The notes under the pieces are model-generated. The model did not search any database and had not been told where the DNA came from. It was given only the letters and a program-made list of their open reading frames with translations. A stretch of 13,504 nucleotides of DNA from Natronohydrobacter sp. (lineage in GTDB: Bacteria; Pseudomonadota; Alphaproteobacteria; Rhodobacterales; Rhodobacteraceae): NCBI GenBank assembly GCA_007117255.1, contig SKGU01000219.1, forward strand, positions 1 to 13,504. Reading direction: 5' to 3'. A program made the translations under genes and the position numbers. Positions 8,520 to 13,504 of the stretch are shown here, one piece after another. Numbering within the stretch: the stretch's first letter is position 1; every line of letters begins with the position of its first letter.

Positions 8520-9270
8520 TACCGCCACCGGGCGCAGATTGGCTTACCACAAGTCCGAGGGCCAAGAACCCGGTATCGTGTTTCTTGGGGGATTCATGTC
8601 GGATATGAGCGGCACCAAAGCCGTCTGGCTGGAAAACTGGGCCCGCGCGCAGGGACGCGCCTTCTTGCGGTTCGACTATTCCGGGCATGGCGAAAGCTCT
8701 GGTGCCTTCGCAGATGGCTGCATCGGCGACTGGGCCGAGGATGCTTTCGCAGCGATCAGCAAGCTGACGCACGGGCCGCAGATTCTGGTCGGCTCATCAA
8801 TGGGGGGCTGGATCGCACTATTGATGGCACGACGCATGCCCGCGCGCGTGGCCGGGCTGGTGGGAATCGCGGCCGCGCCGGATTTCACCGAAGACAGCAT
8901 GTGGCCTGGCCTGAGCGATGATCAGCGTCGCGAGATCATGGAAACAGGCCAGACGCTTCTGGCCAATGACTATGATGATACGCCCTACACGCTGACCCGT
9001 CGCCTGTTCGAGGACGGGCGCGATCAACTGGTATTGCGCGCGCCCTTGTCATTGCCCTTTCCCGTGCGCCTGTTGCAAGGCACGCGCGATGAGGCGGTTG
9101 CGACATCTGTGCCCCTGCGCCTGATGGACCACGCACATTGCCCTGATCTGCGCCTGACGCTGGTGAAAGGGGCGGATCATCGGTTCTCGACACCGGAATG
9201 TCTGGAGCTGATCGGACAAGCTATTGCCGAAGTCACCCCACGCGGCACTGAAGCGGAGCGGTTGGCGTAG
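8503..9270 (+). CDS. Alpha/beta hydrolase, ABHD10-like serine esterase/thioesterase
   Basis: A 255-aa alpha/beta hydrolase without signal peptide, hence cytoplasmic. The nucleophile elbow is G-S-S-M-G with Ser99; the likely acid is Asp196 (GTRDEAV) and the likely base His226 (GADHRF). The N-terminal pattern FLGGFMSDMSGTKA (27-40), RFDYSGHGESSG (56-67) and QILVGSSMGGW (93-103) closely resembles mitochondrial ABHD10, known as a depalmitoylase and acyl-glucuronide esterase; this is a resemblance from memory, and the bacterial substrate is unknown. AGGA (8491-8494), eight bases before the ATG, lies inside the permease gene, which this gene overlaps by 17 nt. Its TAG stop falls within a palindromic repeat (9267-9295). 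It converges on the phosphatase gene. Hydrolase fold is secure, exact reaction is not. Confidence 0.9.
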   Translation: MAQNLDTATGRRLAYHKSEGQEPGIVFLGGFMSDMSGTKAVWLENWARAQGRAFLRFDYSGHGESSGAFADGCIGDWAEDAFAAISKLTHGPQILVGSSMGGWIALLMARRMPARVAGLVGIAAAPDFTEDSMWPGLSDDQRREIMETGQTLLANDYDDTPYTLTRRLFEDGRDQLVLRAPLSLPFPVRLLQGTRDEAVATSVPLRLMDHAHCPDLRLTLVKGADHRFSTPECLELIGQAIAEVTPRGTEAERLA

Positions 9271-9295
9271 GGTGCGTGCCGAGCATGCACCCTAC
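9267..9295 (+). repeat. Palindromic repeat copy 3, overlapping the hydrolase stop codon
   Basis: Arms GTAGGGTGCGTGC (9267-9279) and GCATGCACCCTAC (9283-9295) pair over 13 bp with one wobble around a CGA loop. It is the most complete member of the family found here. Bases 9268-9270 are the TAG stop of the alpha/beta hydrolase. No T-run follows on either strand, so it is not a classical intrinsic terminator, although it sits in the 53-bp gap between two convergent genes. A small perfect palindrome, GCATC T GATGC (9300-9310), lies beside it. Confidence 0.8.
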
Positions 9296-9323
9296 ATCCG
9301 CATCTGATGCCTGTCTTCCTTGT

Positions 9324-10130
9324 CTAGCCGTTGAGAACCGCCATCGCGCTTGCATGCAGTGCCGGGTTCGCTGCCGCGAGAATCTGTCCCGACGCTCCCG
9401 GTCGGCCGCCTTGCCAGTCCGTCACGACCCCGCCTGCGGCTTCGATCACCGCGATAGGTGCCGCGATGTCATAGGCGTTCAACCCTGCCTCGATGACAAG
9501 ATCAATATGACCAGCGGCCAATAAAGCATAGGCATAGCAATCCATGCCGTAGCGTGTCAGTTTCGCTTGCGCGGCAACACGCTCAAAGGCCGTGCGTTCT
9601 GAAGGAGTTCCTATTTCGGGAAATGTGGTGAACAGAAGCGCCTCAGCGAGATCGGTCGTATCACGAGTGCCAAGTGTTTGCGTTCCCTGCGGTCCGGTGG
9701 CATAGGCAGCGCCCAGCCCACCCAGAAAACGCTCACCGATATATGGCTGGTCAATGACCCCCAGAAATGGACCTTCCGCGTCAGCCAGAGCGATCAGAAC
9801 ACCCCAGCAGGGTGTTCCCGACATGAACCCCCGCGTGCCATCGATCGGATCGATGATCCAGGTCAGCCCCGTCTTACTGTCACGCGATCCGAATTCTTCA
9901 CCCAGGATACCGTCTTCATGTCGTACATGCGCCAGATGATCCCGCAGCGCAGTTTCCGCCGCGCGATCTGCCTGAGTGACCGGATCAAAGCCTTTCGCAA
10001 GCTTGTTATCCGCCGCGAGGTTCGGGTTCCGAAACCACGTTAGCGTTTGCTTTCGGGCGATATCTGCAAGGTCATTTGCGACCTGCAAAAGCGCAGTGCG
10101 CGTTTGCGTGTCCAGCGTTTCACGATTCAT
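9324..10130 (-). CDS. hisN: Histidinol-phosphatase, inositol monophosphatase family
   Basis: Magnesium-dependent phosphatase of 268 aa of the IMPase fold, most similar to the HisN type that removes phosphate from L-histidinol phosphate, the penultimate histidine step. Metal-binding features are clear: GEEFG (Glu78, Glu79), IDPIDGTRGF with Asp94 and Asp97, and YDIAAP with Asp221. The GTRGF..GTPCWGVLIAL stretch after the DPIDGT motif favours HisN over inositol monophosphatase or CysQ, but a close relative cannot be excluded. Start choice is uncertain: the frame also allows a GTG at 10175 (283 aa), but neither start has a good ribosome site. I prefer the ATG at 10130 because it gives a normal family length. 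It follows the XRE gene on the same strand (93-bp gap) and converges on the hydrolase gene. Confidence 0.87.
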   Translation of the reverse strand: MNRETLDTQTRTALLQVANDLADIARKQTLTWFRNPNLAADNKLAKGFDPVTQADRAAETALRDHLAHVRHEDGILGEEFGSRDSKTGLTWIIDPIDGTRGFMSGTPCWGVLIALADAEGPFLGVIDQPYIGERFLGGLGAAYATGPQGTQTLGTRDTTDLAEALLFTTFPEIGTPSERTAFERVAAQAKLTRYGMDCYAYALLAAGHIDLVIEAGLNAYDIAAPIAVIEAAGGVVTDWQGGRPGASGQILAAANPALHASAMAVLNG

Positions 10131-10178
10131 CGCATGCACCACATCAGGACCATTTTTCTGTGGCTGCGATGTCACATC

Positions 10179-10206
10179 CTGCGGGTCGCATCAAGCGACG
10201 CCGCAG
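10179..10206 (-). other. Bulged hairpin between the XRE gene and hisN
   Basis: CTGCGGGTCGC (10179-10189) pairs with GCGAC G CCGCAG (10195-10206) over 11 bp with a single bulged G and a five-base loop (ATCAA). On the transcribed minus strand it lies 17 nt after the XRE stop and is not followed by a T-run, so it is not a standard terminator. It may be an RNA-processing or stabilising element between two co-transcribed genes, or a rho-assisted stop. Part of it lies just upstream of the alternative GTG start of hisN. Confidence 0.4.
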
Positions 10207-10223
10207 AAAAATTGCAAGGTGGA

Positions 10224-10583
10224 TCAGACCGTCTGCCCAAGTGCGCGGGCAAGATCAAACAGGCGTTTGCGCTGGCTTTCAGGGATCATGTAATATGTCC
10301 GCAGCAATTCCAGCGTTTCTTTCTTGTTCATAATGTCGTCTTGTTCGGCAGGTGCATCAGCATCATCCTGCAAGCCTTCGAAAAAGAAACTTGGCGGAAC
10401 ATCAAGGGCACGTGAAATATCCCAAAGCCGCGATGCAGAGACACGGTTCATCCCGGTCTCATATTTCTGAATCTGCTGGAACTTGATCCCCACAAGGTCA
10501 GCCAATTGCTGCTGTGTCATCCCAACCAACCACCTGCGATGCCGAATTTTCTGACCAACATGTACATCAACTACGTGACTCAC
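10224..10583 (-). CDS. XRE-family transcriptional regulator, PraR/PhrR-like
   Basis: DNA-binding protein of 119 aa. A SinR/Cro-type helix-turn-helix spans about residues 8-65: RIRHRRW-like helix 1 (13-18), the TQQQLADLVGIKFQQIQKYETG segment as helices 2 and 3, then NRVSASRLWDISRALDVP and a FFFEG end. An acidic linker (72-83) leads to a helical C-terminal tail (about 85-117) likely used for dimerisation. The family resembles rhizobial PraR and PhrR regulators of quorum sensing, attachment or acid response; the regulon here is unknown. The start is GTG, chosen because GGGAG (10595-10591) lies seven bases upstream. It precedes hisN on the same strand and is divergent from the quinone oxidoreductase across a region with inverted repeats. 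Confidence 0.9.
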   Translation of the reverse strand: MSHVVDVHVGQKIRHRRWLVGMTQQQLADLVGIKFQQIQKYETGMNRVSASRLWDISRALDVPPSFFFEGLQDDADAPAEQDDIMNKKETLELLRTYYMIPESQRKRLFDLARALGQTV

Positions 10584-10590
10584 TACTTTT

Positions 10591-10595
10591 CTCCC
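10591..10595 (-). promoter_or_regulatory. Ribosome binding site fixing the GTG start of the XRE gene
   Basis: GGGAG on the minus strand lies seven bases before the GTG at 10583-10581. No upstream in-frame ATG with a ribosome site was seen, so this site decides the start. Confidence 0.65.
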
Positions 10596-10796
10596 ACATT
10601 ATGAAGACGCGCCAGAACGCGTCAGTATCCTGAAAACACCAACACAGCTCACCCGCTCGTCCGACAGCGCCTGCAATGATCGACGCTGATTTACGCCGAC
10701 CGGCAGGCACGCCCGAAGAACGAGAGAACGCATAACATTTCCTCCCAAAGTTGCACGGAAAATTCGCTTCAAATCCGGAAAACCGCTTCTGGTTGT

Positions 10797-10813
10797 ATTT
10801 TGCAACGCAAAAT
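10797..10813. promoter_or_regulatory. Candidate operator, ATTTTGC inverted repeat
   Basis: A perfect 7-bp inverted repeat with an AAC centre, upstream of the oxidoreductase gene. Its TTTTGCAAC core recurs at 10834-10842, where it continues into ATGCAA to make a second imperfect palindrome. Two related palindromes at this spacing in a divergent promoter region suggest a binding site. The XRE protein encoded next door is one candidate binder, but that is inference. Confidence 0.4.
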
Positions 10814-10923
10814 GGGAACATCTTTAAGCTGAGTTTTGCAACATGCAATCGCCCGGCTTGTGGCAAGACTTGCACTTCCTCTTTCATCGCGGCACGGTTG
10901 GTATGATCGCACAAGGAGAGCCC

Positions 10924-11889
10924 ATGCGTGCCCTGATACTCGACAAGGTTGATTCCCCGCCTGAACTGAAAGACATTGATCCCCCTGCGCCCGGACCAGA
11001 CGAAGTGCTTGTTGATGTTGCGGCTTGCGGGCTGAACTTTGCAGACCTGCTGATGGTGCGCGGTCAGTATCAGGAACGTCCGCCCCTGCCCTTCACTATG
11101 GGAATGGAACTCGCGGGCACGATCCGCTCGGTGGGTAAAGATGTCACACATCTGCGTGCCGGCATGCGCGTTGCCGCCTTCACAGGTCAGGGTGGGCTGG
11201 CCGAGCAAGCGGTCTGTCCGGCGGCGCGCTGTGTTCAAATACCCGATACCATGCCGTTCACTCAGGCTGCGGGCTTTCTTGTAGCATATGGCACGTCACA
11301 TCTGGCACTGGCGCACCGGGCAGCGCTCCAGCCCGACGAAACGCTGTTGGTGCTTGGGGCTGCCGGGGGGGTTGGACTTACCGCGGTTGAAATCGGCGCG
11401 GCAATGGGCGCACGGGTGATCGCAGTTGCGCGCGGTGCCGAGAAACTGGACATCGCGCGCAGCAAGGGCGCGACCATTTGCCTTGACAGCGATGGGTTGG
11501 ACCTGCGGGCCGAAATGAAAGCCCTTGGCGGAATCGATGTGGTCTATGATGCCATTGGCGAGCCGCTGGCCACCCCTGCGTTACGCGCGCTGCGACCGGA
11601 AGGACGCTTTCTCGCCATCGGCTTCGCAGGCGGCACGGTGCCACAATTTCCGGCCAATATTCTGCTGGTCAAGAACATCACAGTGATCGGTCTTTATTGG
11701 GGCGGATATCTGAAGTTTGCACCCGACGCCCTGACCGGATCACTGAACACGTTGATGGAGTGGTTTGACGCTGGCAAGATCGCGCCCCATGTCAGTCACA
11801 TGGTGCCGCTCGATCAGGTTCATGACGGGTTAGAGTTATTGCGCAGCCGAAAATCGACAGGAAAAGTGGTTATCACAGTGACACAATGA
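10924..11889 (+). CDS. NADPH:quinone oxidoreductase family protein (zinc-free MDR)
   Basis: Cytoplasmic medium-chain dehydrogenase/reductase of 321 aa, expected to reduce quinones or other conjugated carbonyls with NADPH. The N-terminal GroES-like domain (about 1-125) has the family sequence CGLNFADLLMVRGQY (35-49), and the Rossmann domain shows GAAGGVG (145-151). The C-terminal part ends in a typical STGKVVI. The cysteine and histidine ligands of zinc alcohol dehydrogenases are absent, which fits the QOR branch. The frame is open back to 10843 with another in-frame ATG at 10903; I chose 10924 because AAGGAG (10913-10918) lies five bases before it and the protein then starts at MRALIL, normal for the family. 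It stands alone on the plus strand, 140 bp before the BI-1 gene. Substrate is unknown. Confidence 0.92.
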   Translation: MRALILDKVDSPPELKDIDPPAPGPDEVLVDVAACGLNFADLLMVRGQYQERPPLPFTMGMELAGTIRSVGKDVTHLRAGMRVAAFTGQGGLAEQAVCPAARCVQIPDTMPFTQAAGFLVAYGTSHLALAHRAALQPDETLLVLGAAGGVGLTAVEIGAAMGARVIAVARGAEKLDIARSKGATICLDSDGLDLRAEMKALGGIDVVYDAIGEPLATPALRALRPEGRFLAIGFAGGTVPQFPANILLVKNITVIGLYWGGYLKFAPDALTGSLNTLMEWFDAGKIAPHVSHMVPLDQVHDGLELLRSRKSTGKVVITVTQ

Positions 11890-11951
11890 CGCAGACTTCG
11901 GCGCAACGGACAAAAACCGATCAAATCCTGTCTATTTGACTCCGGAAATGC

Positions 11952-11980
11952 TTGAAACCTGCCGCAAGCCTGACAATATT
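11952..11980 (+). promoter_or_regulatory. Candidate promoter of the BI-1/YccA gene
   Basis: TTGAAA (11952-11957), 17 bases, then AATATT (11975-11980): five and four matches to the sigma-70 hexamers. Transcription would begin near 11987, leaving a leader of about 43 nt. The CTTGAAA start of the element also resembles the -35 of alphaproteobacterial RpoH (heat-shock) promoters, but the -10 does not decide it. Confidence 0.45.
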
Positions 11981-12029
11981 AGGCCCAAGCTGCTACAAGC
12001 ACTCAAGATACAACTTTTCGGAGGTATAA

Positions 12030-12815
12030 ATGGCACAATTCGACACGATGCGCGGGCGGACGGTCAGCGGCGCACGCGCCGCAGAGATCGACGTGGGCCT
12101 TCGCGCCCACATGAACAAAGTCTATGGCACGATGTCTGTCGGCATGCTGATCACAGCCGCTGCGGCGTGGGCGATCTCTGGCCTGACCACTACGACTGAT
12201 CCCAGCGCAGCCGTTGCACAGCTTGGCAATGGCACAATGCTTAACCAGTTTGGTGCAACCATCTATCTGTCGCCATTGCGCTGGGTAATCATGTTTGCGC
12301 CGCTGGCCTTTATCCTGTTCGGCTGGGGCGCGCTGATGCGCCGTGCATCCGCCGCAGGTGTCCAGCTTGGCTTTTTCGTGTTCGCAACCGCGATTGGCCT
12401 GTCGCTCAGCTCGATCTTCCTGGTCTTCACCAGCTTCTCGATCGTGCAGACCTTCTTTGTGACCGCGATCGCCTTTGCGGGCCTCAGCCTCTATGGCTAC
12501 ACGACCAAGAAAGACCTGTCCGGCATGGGCACGTTCCTGATCATGGGCGTGATCGGTCTGATCGTGGCGATGGTCATCAACATCTTCCTGCAGTCGCCAG
12601 CGATGATGTTCGCGATTTCAGCCATCGGTATTCTGATCTTTGCGGGCCTGACGGCATTCTATACACAGTCGATCAAGTCGGAATATGTGGCGCATGCTGC
12701 TGCAGGCGATCAGGACTATCTGGACAAAGCTGCGATCGACGGGGCGCTGTCGCTCTACATCAGCTTCCTGAACATGTTCCAGTTCTTGCTGATGTTCATG
12801 GGCCAGCAGGAATAA
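12030..12815 (+). CDS. Bax inhibitor-1/YccA family membrane protein
   Basis: Seven-helix-type inner-membrane protein of 261 aa. A soluble N-terminus (about 1-30) leads to hydrophobic segments from about residue 35 to 256. The family ending is recognisable as GALSLYISFLNMFQFLLMF (238-256), with TAFYTQSIK (208-216) before it. Bacterial relatives include E. coli YccA, which modulates FtsH proteolysis, and B. subtilis YetJ, a pH-gated calcium leak. Here the two aspartates of the YetJ sensor (Asp171 and Asp195) appear to be replaced by Tyr211 and Ser245, from TAYDTQ and LYLDF patterns aligned by eye. The ATG is preceded by GGAGG (12020-12024) with a five-base spacer. It has its own candidate promoter and a strong terminator, so it is probably monocistronic. 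The physiological role is unknown. Confidence 0.92.
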   Translation: MAQFDTMRGRTVSGARAAEIDVGLRAHMNKVYGTMSVGMLITAAAAWAISGLTTTTDPSAAVAQLGNGTMLNQFGATIYLSPLRWVIMFAPLAFILFGWGALMRRASAAGVQLGFFVFATAIGLSLSSIFLVFTSFSIVQTFFVTAIAFAGLSLYGYTTKKDLSGMGTFLIMGVIGLIVAMVINIFLQSPAMMFAISAIGILIFAGLTAFYTQSIKSEYVAHAAAGDQDYLDKAAIDGALSLYISFLNMFQFLLMFMGQQE

Positions 12816-12840
12816 TCCTTAACTCATGCAAACCCGATTG

Positions 12841-12867
12841 AGGGCGCACCACAGGTGCGCCCTTTTT
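12841..12867 (+). terminator. Rho-independent terminator of the BI-1/YccA gene
   Basis: A perfect 10-bp GC-rich stem, AGGGCGCACC (12841-12850) with GGTGCGCCCT (12854-12863), closes on ACA and runs into five T (12863-12867). It starts 26 bp after the stop codon. Confidence 0.92.
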
Positions 12868-12886
12868 CATGGGCGGGTCTTGTGTC

Positions 12887-12915
12887 GTAGGGCGCGTGGT
12901 TTCCACGCACCACCC
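12887..12915 (+). repeat. Palindromic repeat copy 4
   Basis: Left arm GTAGGGCGCGTGG (12887-12899), loop TTT, right arm CCACGCACCACCC (12903-12915). The six innermost pairs are perfect; beyond a C-A mismatch, two more G-C pairs form before the outer part decays. Compared with the other copies the pair closing the loop is G-C instead of C-G, a double change that keeps pairing. It lies between the BI-1 terminator and proS, with no T-run. Confidence 0.65.
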
Positions 12916-12987
12916 GCGTGACCTTGCCCCTGCGCGCAACCTCGCCTAAACCCGTGCACAACTGTTCCTTCATGCAAAGGCAAGCCC

Positions 12988-13504
12988 ATGCGCCTGACCC
13001 GCTACTTCCTGCCCGTCCTGAAAGAAACCCCGTCCGAAGCGCAGATCGCCAGCCACCGTCTGATGCTGCGCGCAGGCATGATCAAGCAGGCCTCTGCAGG
13101 CATCTATTCCTGGCTTCCGCTGGGCTACAAGGTGCTCAGACGCATCGAACAGATCGTGCATGAAGAACAGATCCGCGCAGGCCATATTCCGATGCTCATG
13201 CCGACGCTGCAATCGGCAGATCTGTGGCGCGAGTCGGGGCGATATGATGATTACGGACAGGAAATGCTGCGCATCAAGGATCGGCATGACCGCGATATGC
13301 TTTACGGGCCGACCAATGAAGAGCTGATCACCGACATCTTCCGCAGCCACGTCAACAGCTACAAGGATCTCCCCCTCACGCTTTATCATATCCAGTGGAA
13401 ATTCCGCGACGAGGTCCGCCCCCGTTTCGGCGTCATGCGCGGGCGCGAGTTCCTGATGAAGGACGGCTATAACTTCGACATCGACAAGGATGCGGCATTG
13501 CATG
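12988..13504 (+). CDS. proS: Proline--tRNA ligase, N-terminal part (cut by window end)
   Basis: The first 172 residues of prolyl-tRNA synthetase, the class II enzyme charging tRNA-Pro; the frame runs open off the right edge. The start shows the family opening MRLTRYFLPV (1-10) and LMLRAGMIKQASAGIYSWLP (25-44). Class II elements follow: MPTLQSADLW (71-80), the TNEE loop (109-112), and motif 2 as FRDEVRPRFG then MRGREFLMKDGY (139-161). The ATG is supported by AAAGG (12976-12980), seven bases upstream. Whether this is the short alphaproteobacterial form lacking the large editing insertion cannot be seen, because that region lies beyond the window. A 177-codon open frame on the opposite strand here is a shadow. 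Confidence 0.97.
   Translation, partial: MRLTRYFLPVLKETPSEAQIASHRLMLRAGMIKQASAGIYSWLPLGYKVLRRIEQIVHEEQIRAGHIPMLMPTLQSADLWRESGRYDDYGQEMLRIKDRHDRDMLYGPTNEELITDIFRSHVNSYKDLPLTLYHIQWKFRDEVRPRFGVMRGREFLMKDGYNFDIDKDAALH

Larger units (their letters stand above)
10584..10923. other. 340-bp divergent intergenic region with inverted and direct repeats
   Basis: I see no convincing gene between the XRE start and the quinone oxidoreductase start. It holds: GACGCG (10606-10611) inverted with CGCGTC (10618-10623) in the XRE leader; a perfect 7-bp inverted repeat ATTTTGC AAC GCAAAAT (10797-10813); and the nonamer TTTTGCAAC present twice as direct copies (10798-10806, 10834-10842) 36 bp apart. AAGGAG (10913-10918) is the ribosome site of the downstream gene. 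No promoter with good hexamers and spacing could be called for either direction. Confidence 0.5.

Noticed and set aside
9300..9310. GCATC T GATGC palindrome as a terminator for the convergent genes
   Set aside because: Five-base arms, no room for a hairpin loop, and no T-run on either strand.
10870..10907. TTGCAC and TATGAT before the oxidoreductase
   Set aside because: The hexamers are 26 bases apart, and the TATGAT is only 16 bases before the start codon, overlapping the translation initiation region.
10567..11238. 223-codon minus-strand open frame across the intergenic region and the oxidoreductase start
   Set aside because: Overlaps the oxidoreductase antisense and covers the repeat region; composition is not protein-like and no family is recognisable.
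12970..13503. 177-codon minus-strand open frame at the right edge
   Set aside because: Exact shadow of the proS 5' end, whose translation matches prolyl-tRNA synthetase throughout.

Overview
The window reads as an ordinary chromosomal segment of an alphaproteobacterium, most likely of the Rhodobacterales (Roseobacter group). The basis is its moderately high GC, the style of its proteins (PBP1A with an OB insertion, MNCPCH-type threonyl-tRNA synthetase, a PraR/PhrR-like XRE regulator, an IMPase-type histidinol phosphatase) and the frequent GTG starts. I see no tRNA, rRNA, CRISPR array, insertion sequence, phage gene or toxin system. Ten protein genes are supported, the last cut off by the window end.

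Left part (1-5110): on the minus strand, a secreted N-acetylmuramoyl-L-alanine amidase (amiC type) lies upstream of a bifunctional class A penicillin-binding protein (mrcA/PBP1A). This is a cell-wall pair, and mrcA also has its own sigma-70-like promoter. Divergent from the amidase is a membrane-anchored DsbA/ScsC-like thioredoxin-fold protein with a CGFC active site, also destined for the periplasm. It converges on thrS, and the gap between them holds an inverted pair of palindromic repeats, one of which doubles as an intrinsic terminator.

Middle part (5111-10583): thrS (minus) is divergent from a two-gene unit in which an MFS permease overlaps an ABHD10-like alpha/beta hydrolase by 17 nt. 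The hydrolase converges on a histidinol phosphatase gene (minus). A third palindromic repeat lies there and contains the hydrolase stop codon. Upstream of the phosphatase on the same strand is the XRE regulator, started from a GTG.

Right part (10584-13504): a 340-bp divergent intergenic region carrying inverted and direct TTTTGCAAC-type motifs leads to a zinc-independent quinone oxidoreductase. A BI-1/YccA-family membrane protein with its own promoter and terminator follows, then a fourth repeat, then the 5' end of proS.

I did not find a convincing new multi-gene system. The items most worth a second look are the dispersed palindromic repeat family (four copies in 13.5 kb, all at gene ends, with one compensatory base-pair change), the BI-1 protein lacking both aspartates of the known pH/calcium sensor, and the permease-hydrolase overlap.
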